Shown here: positions 48,528-61,873 of the stretch, one piece after another | Numbering within the stretch: the stretch's first letter is position 1 | Layout: each line of letters starts with the position of its first letter | Program-made: the position numbers and the translations under genes | The notes under the pieces: model-generated | What the model saw: the letters and a program-made list of their open reading frames with translations, nothing else | Told to the model about the DNA's origin: nothing | Database searches by the model: none | Source: Streptomyces novaecaesareae | Lineage (GTDB): Bacteria > Actinomycetota > Actinomycetes > Streptomycetales > Streptomycetaceae | Assembly (NCBI RefSeq): GCF_000716875.1 | Contig: NZ_JNWQ01000034.1 | Location: forward strand, 1-64,000 | Direction of reading: 5' to 3' | Length of the DNA stretch: 64,000 nt

Positions 48528-49786
48528 AGCTGCTTCTCCTTCAGGGTGGTGACGAGTGCGTCGAGGGCGACGGGGGACTGCTCGCCGGTGCTCATGTCCT
48601 TGAGCTGGACGACGCCCTCGGCGAGGTCCCGGTCCCCGGCGATCAGGGCGAAGCGGGCGCCGGACCGGTCGGCGGACTTCATGGCGTTCTTGATGCTCTT
48701 GACGCCGAAGGCGAGGTCGGTGGCCACGCCGGCCCGGCGCAGCTCGATCACCTTGGCGAACAGGACGTTCTTGGCCTCCTCGCCGAGCGCGACCGCGTAC
48801 ACGGCGGTGGCGGGCGGCAGGTCGAGGGTGACGCCCTCGGCCTCCAGGGCGAGGAAGGTGCGGTCCACCCCGAGGGCCCAGCCGACGGACGGCAGCGCCG
48901 GGCCGCCGATCATCTCGGACAGGCCGTCGTAGCGGCCGCCGCCGCCGATCGCGGACTGCGCGCCGAGGCCGTTGTGCACGAACTCGAAGGTGGTGCGGGT
49001 GTAGTAGTCCAGGCCGCGGACCAGCTTCGGGTCGTCGACGAAGGCCACGCCGGCCGCGGTGAGCAACTCGCGGACCTTCTCGTCGTACGCCTTGCAGTCC
49101 TCGCAGAGGAAGTCGCGCAGCATCGGCGCGTCGGTCAGCTGGGCCTGCACCGCCTCGCGCTTGTCGTCGAGGACACGCAGCGGGTTGATCTCGGCGCGGC
49201 GGCGGGTGTCCTCGTCCAGGTCGAGGCCGGAGAGGAACTCGATCAGCGCGGCGCGGTAGACCGGGCGGCACTGCTTGTCGCCGAGGCTGTTGAGCAGCAG
49301 GCTGTAGTTGCTCAGGCCCAGCGAGCGGAAGGCGTCGTCGGCCAGGATGATCAGCTCGGCGTCCAGCGCCGGGTCCTCGGCGCCGATCGCCTCGGCTCCG
49401 ACCTGGGAGAACTGGCGGTAACGGCCCTTCTGGGCGCGCTCGTAGCGGTAGTACGAGCCGGAGTACCAGAGCTTGACCGGCAGGTTGCCCTGCTTGTGCA
49501 GGTTGGCCTGGAGCGCGGCGCGCAGGACCGAGGCGGTGCCCTCCGGGCGCAGCGCGAGCTCGTCGCCGCCCTTGGTGGTGAGGGTGTACATCTCCTTGGT
49601 CACGATGTCGGTGGACTCGCCGACGCCGCGGGAGAACAGCTTCACGTCCTCGAAGACCGGGGTCTCGACGTAGCCGTAGCCGGCCCGCCGGGCGGGCGCG
49701 GCGATGCGCTCGCGGATCGCCAGGAAGGTCGCGGAGCTGGGGGGCAGCAGGTCGTAGGTGCCCTTGGGGGCGGTGAAGGTGCTCAA
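48524..49786 (-). CDS. hisS: Histidyl-tRNA synthetase
   Basis: Class II synthetase of 420 residues: [20 protein letters not shown], motif 2 [40 protein letters not shown], and the histidine-specific [17 protein letters not shown] and [18 protein letters not shown] start at 49784-49786; the ribosome binding site (GATAGAG) is weak. It is coupled to aspS downstream and lies 12 nt after the metallo-hydrolase gene. Confidence 0.96.
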   Translation of the reverse strand: MSTFTAPKGTYDLLPPSSATFLAIRERIAAPARRAGYGYVETPVFEDVKLFSRGVGESTDIVTKEMYTLTTKGGDELALRPEGTASVLRAALQANLHKQGNLPVKLWYSGSYYRYERAQKGRYRQFSQVGAEAIGAEDPALDAELIILADDAFRSLGLSNYSLLLNSLGDKQCRPVYRAALIEFLSGLDLDEDTRRRAEINPLRVLDDKREAVQAQLTDAPMLRDFLCEDCKAYDEKVRELLTAAGVAFVDDPKLVRGLDYYTRTTFEFVHNGLGAQSAIGGGGRYDGLSEMIGGPALPSVGWALGVDRTFLALEAEGVTLDLPPATAVYAVALGEEAKNVLFAKVIELRRAGVATDLAFGVKSIKNAMKSADRSGARFALIAGDRDLAEGVVQLKDMSTGEQSPVALDALVTTLKEKQL

Positions 49787-49798
49787 CTTCTCTATCCG

Positions 49799-50506
49799 TC
49801 ACATTCCTCGTCGCGGGAAAGCCGGGGCGCCGACCGCCCCCGCTGCCTGTCGGAGGTAGGGGTTGGTGGCGCGCTCACGGCCGATGGTGGTCTGTCCGCC
49901 GTGGCCGGAGAGGACCACGGTGGTGTCGTCGAGGGGCAGGCACACCCGGGCCAGCGACGTCATGATCGCCTCGCTGTCCCCGCCCGGGAGGTCGGTACGC
50001 CCGATGGAGCCGGCGAACAGCAGGTCGCCCGAGAACAGCACCGGGGGGAGGTCCTCGGCACCGGGCGTCCGGAAGGTCACCGACCCCTTGGTATGGCCCG
50101 GGGCGTGGTCCACGGTGAGCTGCAGGCCGGCCAGCTCCAGCACGCTGCGGTCGGTGAGTTCGCGCACGTCGTCGGGCTCGCCGACGGTGATCTCGCCCAT
50201 CAGCTGGGTGCCCAGGGAGCGGCCGAGCGCCTTCTCCGGGTCGGACATCATGTACCGGTCCTCGGGGTGGATCCAGGCCGGGACGCCGCGGGCGCCGCAG
50301 ACCGGGACCACCGAGGCCACGTGGTCGATGTGGCCGTGCGTGAGCAGCACGGCGACGGGCTTCAGCCGGTGCTCGCGCACCATTTCCTCGACGCCGCGGG
50401 CCGCTTGGTGGCCGGGATCGACGATGACGCACTCCTCGCCCGCCGCCGGAGCGACCAGGTAGCAGTTGGTGCCCCAGGCTCCAGCGGGGAATCCGGCGAT
50501 GAACAC
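49799..50506 (-). CDS. Metallo-beta-lactamase fold hydrolase, glyoxalase II-like
   Basis: Predicted dinuclear zinc hydrolase of 235 residues. Metal motifs are [20 protein letters not shown] (HxHxDH), [12 protein letters not shown] (His), [17 protein letters not shown] (Asp) and [16 protein letters not shown] (last His). Start: GTG at 50504-50506 with AAGGA 5 nt upstream yields [19 protein letters not shown], the usual N-terminus; a longer frame adds 14 unlikely residues. It precedes hisS, as in other streptomycetes. Substrate not known. Confidence 0.88.
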   Translation of the reverse strand: MFIAGFPAGAWGTNCYLVAPAAGEECVIVDPGHQAARGVEEMVREHRLKPVAVLLTHGHIDHVASVVPVCGARGVPAWIHPEDRYMMSDPEKALGRSLGTQLMGEITVGEPDDVRELTDRSVLELAGLQLTVDHAPGHTKGSVTFRTPGAEDLPPVLFSGDLLFAGSIGRTDLPGGDSEAIMTSLARVCLPLDDTTVVLSGHGGQTTIGRERATNPYLRQAAGAVGAPAFPRRGM

Positions 50507-50767
50507 GCGCGTCCTTCGGGTGTGCGGCGGTCGGTTTGCGAGAACCACCAGGAGTGATGCTGCGAATCCGTTATTCAGGGGCAGCCTACCGGCGGTCCGG
50601 TCCCGGTTGCGAACCAGATGGCGGGCCGGGCGCGACCGTCCGACGGGTCCGTTGTCAGGTTCACCGTGTTCTTACGGGCCCGGTCCCTACACTTGGCCGC
50701 CGAGGGATGCGATGATCCGCTCCGGAATCCATCCACTTTTCCCGCACATCCGTAGGAGACACGGCCG

Positions 50768-51613
<846 letters not shown>

Positions 51614-51877
51614 CCAGTTCCGGGGCCGCCCGCGAGCAGTGTCCGCGACACCCTCGGCCGGCCCCGGCCCGAAATCGCCCGGCCCGGATGCGGACAGCAC
51701 CGGGCCTGGTCGCCTATGTTGGCGTTGTATAGGGTGCCCGGACCCGCCTAGCCGTCACCCTCGGCAGAAAGGCACGGCGGACGGGGACGGCGGACTCATC
51801 GGTCCGCCGCACATCAACTGTGGACGACGGTCGCGCGCCGCCCCGGCGCGGGCGCGACGTCATGTGGAGGACGCGCT

Positions 51878-53107
51878 ATGAGCAGCGACCCGTGGGGCCG
51901 TGTGGACGAGCAGGGCACGGTCTACGTCAGGACGGCCGACGGCGAACGCGTCGTGGGTTCCTGGCAGGCCGGCTCGCCCGAGGAGGCCCTCGCCTACTTC
52001 GAGCGCAAGTACCAGGGCATCGAGGTGGAGATCGGCCTGCTGGAGAAGCGGGTGCGCACCACCGACCTGGCCGCCAAGGACGCCCAGACCGCGCTGGAGC
52101 ACCTGCGCGCCCAGGTGGTCGAGGGGCACGCGGTCGGTGACCTGGAGGCCCTGGCCAAGCGGCTGGACACGCTCGCCGGCGAGATCGAGAGCCGGCGCGA
52201 GGAGCGCAAGGCCGCCCGCGCCAAGGCCCAGGACGAGGCCCGCTCGGCCAAGGAGGCGCTGGTCGCCGAGGCCGAGCAGCTCGCCGAGTCCACCCAGTGG
52301 CGGGAGGCCGGGGACCGGCTGCGCGCGCTGGTGGACACCTGGAAGGGCCTGCCGCGGCTGGACCGCAAGAGCGACGACGAGCTGTGGCACCGCTTCTCGC
52401 ACGCCCGCTCGGTCTTCTCCAAGCACCGCAAGGCGCACTTCGCCACCCTGGACGCCGAGCGCGACAAGGCCCGGCAGACCAAGGAGGCGCTGGTCGCCGA
52501 GGCCGAGGCGCTGTCCTCGTCCACGGACTGGGGCAGCACCGCGGCGTCCTACCGCGACCTGATGGCGCGCTGGAAGGCCGCCGGCCGGGCCCAGCGGGAC
52601 ATCGAGGACGAGCTGTGGGCGCGGTTCCGCGGCGCGCAGGACGTCTTCTTCCAGGCCCGTTCCGCGGTGTTCAGCGAGCGGGACGCCGAGCAGGTGGAGA
52701 ACCAGAAGCTCAAGGAGGCGCTGGCCACCGAGGCCGAGGCGATCCTGCCGATCACCGACCTGAAGGCCGCCAAGGCCGCGCTGCGCGAGGTGAACGAGCG
52801 CTGGGAGGCGATCGGGCACGTGCCGCGCGAGGTCCGTCCGAAGCTGGACGGTCGGCTGAACGCGGTCGAGCGGGCGATCCGCGAGGCCGAGGACGCCGAG
52901 TGGAAGCGCTCCAACCCGGAGGCCAAGGCCCGTGCGGCCGGCATGGTCGGCCTGTTCCAGGCCAAGGCCGACAAGATCCAGGCCGACCTGGACAAGGCCC
53001 GCGCGGCCGGCAACGCCGGCCGGACGGCCAAGCTGGAGTCCGAGCTGGCCGGTGTGCAGACGCTGCTGGAGCAGGCGCACAAGAGCCAGGAGGAGTTCAG
53101 CGGCTGA
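51878..53107 (+). CDS. DUF349 coiled-coil protein
   Basis: Function unknown. The 409-residue, highly charged helical protein contains three DUF349 units, each built around a W-K/E...DELW.RF..A...F pattern: WREAGDRLRALVDTWKGLPR with DDELWHRFSHARSVFSKHRK; DWGSTAASYRDLMARWKAAG with EDELWARFRGAQDVFFQARS; and a shorter third with KAALREVNERWEAIGHVPRE. The N-terminal 30 residues form a separate strand-rich piece. ATG at 51878 with GGAGG upstream. It converges on relA across a perfect terminator, an arrangement typical of streptomycetes. Confidence 0.9.
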   Translation: MSSDPWGRVDEQGTVYVRTADGERVVGSWQAGSPEEALAYFERKYQGIEVEIGLLEKRVRTTDLAAKDAQTALEHLRAQVVEGHAVGDLEALAKRLDTLAGEIESRREERKAARAKAQDEARSAKEALVAEAEQLAESTQWREAGDRLRALVDTWKGLPRLDRKSDDELWHRFSHARSVFSKHRKAHFATLDAERDKARQTKEALVAEAEALSSSTDWGSTAASYRDLMARWKAAGRAQRDIEDELWARFRGAQDVFFQARSAVFSERDAEQVENQKLKEALATEAEAILPITDLKAAKAALREVNERWEAIGHVPREVRPKLDGRLNAVERAIREAEDAEWKRSNPEAKARAAGMVGLFQAKADKIQADLDKARAAGNAGRTAKLESELAGVQTLLEQAHKSQEEFSG

Positions 53108-53144
53108 TCGCGGAGCCGTACGAACGCCGAAACGCCGAAACGCC

Positions 53145-53176
53145 GAAGGGGCCCCAGGATCACCTGGGGCCCCTTC
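53145..53176. terminator. Bidirectional terminator between DUF349 gene and relA
   Basis: A 14-bp perfect stem with a 4-nt loop (atca) lies between convergent stops. It is directly preceded by three 8-bp copies of aacgccga (53122-53145). Confidence 0.88.
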
Positions 53177-53185
53177 CCGTGTCCG

Positions 53186-55615
<2,430 letters not shown>

Positions 55616-55744
55616 GGACAACTCCTCGGGGCACCGGGCCGGCCCCTGCCGGGGCCCGAACGAACGGGGACAACCGGGAGGGGATGAATCTTCATGGTAC
55701 CGAGCCGGGCGCCCCGGTGTTCATCCGGCCGGGCCCGGAAACGC

Positions 55745-55781
55745 AAGGGGCGGCGGTCGGGTGTGCCGACCGCCGCCCCTT
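55745..55781 (-). terminator. Hairpin between apt and relA
   Basis: A 16-bp stem (aaggggcggcggtcgg pairing with ccgaccgccgcccctt) and a 5-nt loop lie 12 nt past the apt stop, so relA probably has its own promoter in the 178-nt gap. Confidence 0.75.
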
Positions 55782-55793
55782 CGCGTACGTACC

Positions 55794-56345
55794 TCAGACC
55801 GTGACCAGCGTCTCCAGCGGAGCGCCGGCCAGGTGCCCGGCCAGCCGCTCGCGGCCGTCCAGGAAGCCCAGCTCCATCAGCACCACGACGCCCACCAGCT
55901 CGGCGCCGGCCTCCTTCACCAGGTCCAGCGAGGCGCCGATGGTGCCGCCGGTGGCCAGCACGTCGTCCACCACCAGCACCCGCTCACCGGGCGCGAAGGC
56001 GTCGCACTGCACCTCCAGCGTCGCCGAGCCGTACTCCAGCTCGTACGAGCGCCGGAACACGTCGCCGGGCAGCTTGCCCTGCTTGCGGATCGGCACGAAG
56101 CCGAGCCCGGCCGCGAAGGCCGCCGGGGCCGCCAGCACGAAACCGCGGGCCTCCAGGCCCACCACCTTGGTCGCCCCGAGCTCCTTGGCCCGGTCGGCGA
56201 GCGCCCGGGTGAGGGCGGCGAACGCCTCGGCGTCGGCGAGCAGCGGCGCGATGTCCTTGAACAGCACACCCGGCTTCGGGTAGTCCGGGACGTCCCGGAT
56301 GCGGCTGTTCAGCAGCTCGGCCAGTGTGGTGTCGGCGGTGGTCAC
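55794..56345 (-). CDS. apt: Adenine phosphoribosyltransferase
   Basis: Salvages adenine to AMP with PRPP. The 183-residue protein has the family core VPDYPKPGVLFKDIAPLLAD, GLEARGFVLAAPAAFAAGLG, RKQGKLPGDVFRRSYELEYG and the PRPP loop RVLVVDDVLATGGTIGASLD. GTG start at 56343-56345. Located between secF and relA as in other actinobacteria. Confidence 0.96.
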   Translation of the reverse strand: MTTADTTLAELLNSRIRDVPDYPKPGVLFKDIAPLLADAEAFAALTRALADRAKELGATKVVGLEARGFVLAAPAAFAAGLGFVPIRKQGKLPGDVFRRSYELEYGSATLEVQCDAFAPGERVLVVDDVLATGGTIGASLDLVKEAGAELVGVVVLMELGFLDGRERLAGHLAGAPLETLVTV

Positions 56346-56372
56346 GGTGTGTCCTCGGGGTCGTGGTACGGA

Positions 56373-57473
56373 TCAGCGCTTGGTGGAGGGACGGCCCTTG
56401 GCACGCGAGGTGCCGGCCGCCCGGCCGCGCTGACCGACCATACCCGCAGGCTGGCCGTCCTCCGCGAGCTCGCCCTCGGGCACCGCGTCCGAGACCTCGG
56501 ACTTGGCGGCCGCGGCGGCCCGGTGCTGCAGGACGCGCTTGCGCAGCGCCTTCAGCTCCGGCTGCTCCTCCTTGAGCTGCGCCAGCAGCGGGGTGGCGAC
56601 GCAGATCGAGGAGTAGGCACCGGCCGCGAGACCGATGAACAGCGCGAGCGAGATGTCGTTCAGCGTGCCGGCGCCCAGGATGCCGCCACCGATGAACAGC
56701 AGCGCGGCGACCGGCAGCAGCGCGACCACGGTGGTGTTGAGCGAGCGCACCAGGGTCTGGTTGAGGCCCGCGTTGGCGGCCTCGCTGTAGGTGAGCTTGT
56801 TCTGCTTGGTGATCCCCTTGGTGTTCTCCTTCACGGTGTCGAAGACGACGACCGTGTCGTAGAGGGAGTAACCGAGGATCGTCAGGAAGCCGATCACCGT
56901 ACCCGGGGTGACCTCGAAGCCCACCAGGGCGTAGACGCCGATGGTGATCAGGAGGTCGTGGATGAGGGCGACCAGCGCGGCCACCGCCATCCGCCACTCG
57001 AAGGCGATCGCCAGGTAGGCCGTCACCAGGATCATGAAGATGATCAGACCGGTGAGTGCCTTGTTGGAGATCTGCTTGCCCCAGCTGGGGCCGATCACCT
57101 GGGCCTCGACGGTGTCCAGCGGAACGCCGATCTTCTCGGCGAGCTGCGAACGCACCTCGTCCGAGCTCTTCGGCTCCTCGGTGCTGACCTGGATCCGGAT
57201 CTTGCCGTTGTCGGTCGACTGCACCAGCGGGTGCGAGGAGACGACCTGGTCGGCCGTCTCCTGAGCCTGGGAGACGGTCAGACCGGGCTTGGCCACGGTG
57301 TAGACCGAGCCGCCCTTGAACTCGATGCCCAGGTGCAGGCCCATGGCCAGCCCGATCGCCGCGACCAGCACGATCACGCCGGAGATGGAGTACCAGACCT
57401 TGCGGCGTCCGACGAAGTCGAAGCTGACCTCGCCCTGGTAGAGCCGGTGGCCCAGATTGGAGAAGCGCGACAC
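56373..57473 (-). CDS. secF: Protein translocase subunit SecF
   Basis: RND-type membrane partner of SecD that uses the proton-motive force to finish export. The 366-residue protein has TM1 VWYSISGVIVLVAAIGLAMG, the motif GIEFKGGSVYTV, and the later helices including TPGTVIGFLTILGYSLYDTV (VVFD) and NQTLVRSLNTTVVALLPVAA, all SecF hallmarks. The C-terminus is a basic tail. GTG start at 57471-57473, 4 nt after secD. Confidence 0.96.
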   Translation of the reverse strand: MSRFSNLGHRLYQGEVSFDFVGRRKVWYSISGVIVLVAAIGLAMGLHLGIEFKGGSVYTVAKPGLTVSQAQETADQVVSSHPLVQSTDNGKIRIQVSTEEPKSSDEVRSQLAEKIGVPLDTVEAQVIGPSWGKQISNKALTGLIIFMILVTAYLAIAFEWRMAVAALVALIHDLLITIGVYALVGFEVTPGTVIGFLTILGYSLYDTVVVFDTVKENTKGITKQNKLTYSEAANAGLNQTLVRSLNTTVVALLPVAALLFIGGGILGAGTLNDISLALFIGLAAGAYSSICVATPLLAQLKEEQPELKALRKRVLQHRAAAAAKSEVSDAVPEGELAEDGQPAGMVGQRGRAAGTSRAKGRPSTKR

Positions 57474-57477
57474 GGTG

Positions 57478-59304
57478 TCAGGCCTCCTTCACGGCGGCAG
57501 AGGAGGAGGGGCTACGGCGACGGCTGCTGCGCAGCGGCGGGCGGGCGCCCAGCCGCTTCGGGTCCAGGCCGGACCACGGGTGGCCGTTCAGGAAGAACTT
57601 GCGGCGGGCCAGCAGCGTGATCATCGGCTTGGTGAAGAGGAAGATCACCACCACGTCGAGCGCGGTGGTCAGGCCCAGCGTGAACGCGAAGCCCTGGACC
57701 TTGCCGACCGAGACCACGTAGAGCACGGCGGCACAGAGGAAGGAGACGAAGTCCGAGACCAGGATGGTGCGCCGGGCGCGCGGCCAGGCCCGCTGGACCG
57801 CCGGGCGCAGCGGGGCGCCCTCGCGGACCTCGTCGCGGATGCGCTCGAAGTACACGATGAAGGAGTCGGCGGTGATACCGATCGCGACGATCGCACCGCA
57901 GACCGCGGGCAGGTTCAGCGCGAAGCCGATCCCGCCGCCGAGGAGGCTCATGATCGAGTAGGTCAGGATCGCCGAGACGATCAGACCGGCGATCGAGACC
58001 AGGCCGAGGCCGCGGTAGTAGACCAGCGAGTAGGCAACCACCAGCAGCATGCCAATCGCGCCGGCCACCAGGCCGGCCTTGAGCTGGTCGCTGCCGAGCG
58101 CCGGGGAGACGGTGGTGATGTCGCTCTTGACGAACTCCAGCGGCAGGGCGCCGTAGCCCAGCACGTTGGCCAGGTCCTGCGCCTCGGCCTGGGTGAAGCC
58201 GCCGGTGATGACCGCGGTGCCGCCCGGGATCGGGCCGTTGACCTGCGGGTGCGAGACCACCTGGTTGTCCAGCACGATCGCGAACTGGTTGGTCGGCGGG
58301 GTCTGGGTGGCCAGCTGGCCGGTGACCTTGGAGAAGGCGTCGGTGCCGGTGCCGTTGAACTGCAGCTGGACCTGCCAGCCGGCGCCCGTCTGGGTGTCGA
58401 TGGTGGCCTGGGCCTTGGAGACGTCCGAGCCCTTCACGGCCGCGGGGCCGAGGGCCAGCTTCTCGTAGTAGCCGTTCTTGCCCACCTTCTGGGAGCAGGC
58501 GACGACGGCCTTGTCCTCGGGGCCGGTCTGCGCGGCGCGGACCTCGGGCTTGGAGCAGTCGAGGGCGGCGAAGGCGGCGGACAGCTCCGGCGGCACGGTG
58601 CCCTGGGTCATCGCGGCGCTGAGGTCGGCGGCGCTCGGCGGCGTGGCGGCGGCGCTCGGGGCGCCGGAGGCGGCGGCCGAGGGCGCGCCGGTCGCGGCGG
58701 CGGACGGGGCCGCGCTCGCGCCGGTGGCGGCGGCGGTCGGGCTGGCGCCCTCGGCGGCCAGCGCCTCGCCGACGGTGCGGCCCTGCTTGGTGGCGCTCGC
58801 GGCCGGAGCCGGCGTGCCGGTCGCGGCACCGGCGGCGGCCGACGGGGTCGCGGCCGGGGTGCCGGTGGCACCGGCGGACGGGGTGCCGGTGGGCGCCGGG
58901 ACGGTGACGCCGCTGGGCGCCACGGCCAGGACCGGACGGAAGAACAGCTTGGCGGTGGTACCCACCTGGTCCGCCGCGTTCTGCCGGTCGCCACCCTTGG
59001 GGATGTTCACGATGATCGTGTTCTCGCCCTGGGTCTGGACCTCCGCCTCGGAGACACCCATCCCGTTGACACGGCGCTCGATGATCCCGGTGGCGATGTC
59101 CATGTTGGACTTGCTGATCGCCTTGGGGTCGGTCGACTTCGCGGTCAGCGTGATGCTGGTGCCGCCGGCGAGGTCGATCCCGAGCCGGGGCTTGGTGGTG
59201 CCCGTCCCGAACATGAGGGCGACCAGTCCGACGGTGACGACCAGGATGAGGGCCAGCGCCCGCCCTGGGTAGCCGTCGCGCGGGCGCGACTTGGGTGTTG
59301 CCAC
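57478..59304 (-). CDS. secD: Protein translocase subunit SecD with a large low-complexity insert
   Basis: Six-helix RND-type translocase subunit of 608 residues. TM1 (about 14-33) is followed by LGIDLAGGTSITLTA and the periplasmic P1 region. TM helices 2-6 lie after about residue 410 and include FAFTLGLTTALDVVVIFLFT, a conserved SecD segment. Residues about 129-226 are an Ala/Thr/Pro/Ser/Gly-rich insert within P1 that splits the head/base regions and has no counterpart in short SecD proteins. Basic C-terminal tail. GTG start at 59302-59304. SecF follows after 4 nt. Confidence 0.95.
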   Translation of the reverse strand: MATPKSRPRDGYPGRALALILVVTVGLVALMFGTGTTKPRLGIDLAGGTSITLTAKSTDPKAISKSNMDIATGIIERRVNGMGVSEAEVQTQGENTIIVNIPKGGDRQNAADQVGTTAKLFFRPVLAVAPSGVTVPAPTGTPSAGATGTPAATPSAAAGAATGTPAPAASATKQGRTVGEALAAEGASPTAAATGASAAPSAAATGAPSAAASGAPSAAATPPSAADLSAAMTQGTVPPELSAAFAALDCSKPEVRAAQTGPEDKAVVACSQKVGKNGYYEKLALGPAAVKGSDVSKAQATIDTQTGAGWQVQLQFNGTGTDAFSKVTGQLATQTPPTNQFAIVLDNQVVSHPQVNGPIPGGTAVITGGFTQAEAQDLANVLGYGALPLEFVKSDITTVSPALGSDQLKAGLVAGAIGMLLVVAYSLVYYRGLGLVSIAGLIVSAILTYSIMSLLGGGIGFALNLPAVCGAIVAIGITADSFIVYFERIRDEVREGAPLRPAVQRAWPRARRTILVSDFVSFLCAAVLYVVSVGKVQGFAFTLGLTTALDVVVIFLFTKPMITLLARRKFFLNGHPWSGLDPKRLGARPPLRSSRRRSPSSSAAVKEA

Positions 59305-59340
59305 CTTGCTCGTTTCTCCCTGTCCATGCCACCTCCCCGA

Positions 59341-59379
59341 CCGGACCCCCGTCCGGCTCGTGGCGGGACGGGGGTCCGG
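59341..59379 (-). terminator. Hairpin between yajC and secD
   Basis: A 14-bp perfect stem (ccggacccccgtcc/ggacgggggtccgg) with an 11-nt loop fills much of the 147-nt yajC-secD spacer. It may lower secD-secF transcription relative to yajC or end the upstream transcript. Confidence 0.65.
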
Positions 59380-59451
59380 CGGGTCTGCGGCCCTGAGGTC
59401 CTGTGGGCTCGCGGCACTGCGCCGCGCGGCCGGGCGGGTTGCCCGTCCGTA

Positions 59452-59859
59452 CTACTTGCTCGCGGGAGCCCCGCCCTCGGCATCGCCCTTCTCGGCGCTG
59501 TCCTTGGTCAGCGTCAGCGGCTTGTCCTCGACCGGCTCGGCGGCGGCGTCCTCGGCCTCCGGCTCGGGGAGCTCGTCGTCGGCGGGGCGACCGTTGATGA
59601 TCGCGTCGTACTCCTGGGGGTCCAGGACGGCCGCGATCGCGCTCTTGGTGAAGTGGGTGACCACGCCGGGCGCGATCTCCAGCTCGACGGTCTCGTCGTT
59701 GACCGCCTTCACCTGGGCGTACAGGCCGCCGATGGTGCGGACTCCGGCCCCCGGCTCCAGCGCCGTCTGCATCTGCTGCATCTGCGACTGGCGCTTCTTC
59801 TGCGACCGGAACATGAGCACGATCGCGACGATCGGGAGGAGAAGGATGATGAGGTTCAC
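59452..59859 (-). CDS. yajC: Preprotein translocase subunit YajC
   Basis: Small Sec accessory membrane protein of 135 residues: N-terminal helix NLIILLLPIVAIVLMF, then RSQKKRQSQMQQMQTALEPG and GVRTIGGLYAQVKAVNDETV, the family's conserved cytoplasmic core, and an acidic Pro/Glu/Ala tail. GTG start at 59857-59859 with GGAGGAGAAGG upstream. The 260-nt gap to ruvB (59860-60119) contains GC palindromes such as cggcggcgccgccg at 60062-60075 but no gene. Confidence 0.94.
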   Translation of the reverse strand: MNLIILLLPIVAIVLMFRSQKKRQSQMQQMQTALEPGAGVRTIGGLYAQVKAVNDETVELEIAPGVVTHFTKSAIAAVLDPQEYDAIINGRPADDELPEPEAEDAAAEPVEDKPLTLTKDSAEKGDAEGGAPASK

Positions 59860-60119
59860 TGCAGCCAGGGTCCTTTACGGGCCGCCGGCCGGCGGCCTGT
59901 GTGGTATTGGTCGGCCCGTCAGGTGAGAGGGGCGGTCCGGCGGAGTCTAGGCGACCCAGAATCGATCGGACAACGCCAAGCATCGCATCCTGCCGCCGAA
60001 AGTGGCGACCCTCCGCCTGCACAGTTTCCCGGGGCTTCGCTCCCGGCTCCGCCATGCGGCGCGGCGGCGCCGCCGGGCGGGAACGTCCGGGTGCGACTCA
60101 CCCGTTCAGCCGGTGGCGG

Positions 60120-61205
60120 TCAACTTTCGTCGGCGGGGAACAGCTCCGACTGGGCCGGCAGGCTGCCACGAGAGGTCTGGACCGGCGGGGTCTGTGCCGG
60201 TGGAGTCAGGCCGAGGTGCTGCCAGGCCGCGGCGGTGGCGATCCGCCCGCGCGGGGTCCGGGCGAGCAGGCCCTCGCGCACCAGGAAGGGCTCCGCCACC
60301 TCCTCGACCGTCTCGGACTCCTCCCCCACGGCGACCGCGAGTGTCGACAAACCGACCGGGCCGCCGCCGAACAGCCGCAGCAGCGCGTCCAGCACCGCGC
60401 GGTCCAGCCGGTCCAGCCCCCGGGCGTCCACCTCATAGACGTCCAGCGCCTGGGCGGCGATCCCGGCGGTGACCACGCCGTCGTGCCGGACCTGCGAGTA
60501 GTCGCGGACCCGGCGCAGCAGCCGGTTGGCGATGCGCGGGGTGCCGCGCGAGCGCCCGGCGATCTCGGCGGCGCCGGCCGGGTCTATCTCCACGTCCAGC
60601 AGCGCGGCCGAGCGGTGCACCACCCGCTGCAGCTCGGCCGGGGCGTAGAACTCCATGTGCCCGGTGAAGCCGAATCGGTCGCGCAGCGGGGGCGGCAGCA
60701 GGCCGGCCCGGGTGGTGGCGCCGACCAGGGTGAAGGGCGGCAGCTCCAGCGGGATGGCGGTGGCGCCCGGGCCCTTGCCGACGATCACGTCGACCCGGAA
60801 GTCCTCCATCGCCATGTAGAGCATCTCCTCGGCCGGCCGGGACATCCGGTGGATCTCGTCGAGGAAGAGCACCTCGCCCTCGGTGAGCGAGGAGAGGATC
60901 GCCGCGAGGTCCCCCGCGTGCTGGATGGCCGGGCCGGAGGTGATCCGGATCGGGGCGCCCAGCTCAGCGGCGATGATCATGGACAGGGTGGTCTTGCCCA
61001 GCCCGGGCGGCCCGCTCAGCAGCACGTGGTCGGGCGCGCTGCCGCGCTTGCGGGCGGCCTGGAGCACCAGGGACAGCTGCTCGCGCACCCGCTCCTGGCC
61101 GATGAACTCGTCCAGCAGCTTGGGGCGCAGCGCCGCCTCCACCGCCTGGTCCTCACCGTCGGCGGCAGCCGTGACCAGCCGGTCGGCGGGTTCCGAGTCG
61201 TACAT
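60120..61205 (-). CDS. ruvB: Holliday junction branch migration helicase RuvB
   Basis: AAA+ motor of the RuvABC complex. The 361-residue protein has [20 protein letters not shown], Walker [21 protein letters not shown], Walker [20 protein letters not shown], sensor [20 protein letters not shown] with the arginine finger, and the C-terminal winged helix ending [19 protein letters not shown] 61203-61205 with GGGAG 8 nt upstream. It follows ruvA by 56 nt. Confidence 0.97.
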   Translation of the reverse strand: MYDSEPADRLVTAAADGEDQAVEAALRPKLLDEFIGQERVREQLSLVLQAARKRGSAPDHVLLSGPPGLGKTTLSMIIAAELGAPIRITSGPAIQHAGDLAAILSSLTEGEVLFLDEIHRMSRPAEEMLYMAMEDFRVDVIVGKGPGATAIPLELPPFTLVGATTRAGLLPPPLRDRFGFTGHMEFYAPAELQRVVHRSAALLDVEIDPAGAAEIAGRSRGTPRIANRLLRRVRDYSQVRHDGVVTAGIAAQALDVYEVDARGLDRLDRAVLDALLRLFGGGPVGLSTLAVAVGEESETVEEVAEPFLVREGLLARTPRGRIATAAAWQHLGLTPPAQTPPVQTSRGSLPAQSELFPADES

Positions 61206-61261
61206 CGTCGCGGGCTCCCAGGTCTGAAAAAGTCGACAAACGGACAGATCGTCAGATGGTC

Positions 61262-61873
61262 TCAGCGGGCGCGGTTGAGGCCGCGCAGCGCGAGCCGCAG
61301 CAGCGCGCCGACGTCCGGCGTCTGCTGCGCCTCCGCCTCCGGGGTGACGGCCGCGACCGCCTCGTCCGCCTCGCGCGGGGCGTAGCCGAGACCGGTCAGC
61401 GCGGAGTACAGCTGCTCGCTCCACGGCGCCGGGCCGGCCGCGATCGGCTTCTGCGCGGGCACCGCGCCGTGCGGGGCGCCGAGCTTGTCCTTGTACTCCA
61501 GCAGCAGCTTGGCCGCCTTCGCCTTGCCGATGCCCGGCACGGCGACCAGCGCCTTCTCGTCACCGCCCGCGATCGCGGCCCGCAGCGCGTCGGGGCTGTG
61601 CACCCCGAGGATCGCCTGCGCCAGCTTGGGGCCGACGCCCGGCGCGGCCTGCAGGATCTCGAAGACGGCGCGTTCGTCGTCGTCCGCGAAACCGAAGAGG
61701 GTCAGCGAGTCCTCCCGGACCACCAGCGAGGTCGCCAGCCGGGCCGGCTCGCCCAGCCGCAGGCCGGCCAGGGTGTTCGGGGTGCACTGCACCGCCATGC
61801 CCACCCCGCCGACCTCGACCACCGCGGTCCCGGAGGAGATGGCCGCCACGGGCCCTTGCACGAAGGCGATCAC
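61262..61873 (-). CDS. ruvA: Holliday junction branch migration subunit RuvA
   Basis: DNA-binding tetramer that targets RuvB. The 203-residue protein has the OB fold ([20 protein letters not shown]), the two HhH motifs ([17 protein letters not shown] and [19 protein letters not shown]), and the mobile C-terminal domain [21 protein letters not shown] start at 61871-61873 overlaps the ruvC stop by 4 nt. Confidence 0.96.
   Translation of the reverse strand: MIAFVQGPVAAISSGTAVVEVGGVGMAVQCTPNTLAGLRLGEPARLATSLVVREDSLTLFGFADDDERAVFEILQAAPGVGPKLAQAILGVHSPDALRAAIAGGDEKALVAVPGIGKAKAAKLLLEYKDKLGAPHGAVPAQKPIAAGPAPWSEQLYSALTGLGYAPREADEAVAAVTPEAEAQQTPDVGALLRLALRGLNRAR

Noticed and set aside
46737-49802. 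A 1021-codon minus-strand frame joining hisS and aspS
   Set aside because: The aspS part is real, but the upstream extension is an out-of-frame reading of hisS. The true aspS start is the GTG at 48525-48527 that overlaps the hisS stop.
60000-60119. A gene or small RNA between yajC and ruvB
   Set aside because: Only short GC palindromes are visible; no start with a ribosome binding site and no promoter-terminator pair.
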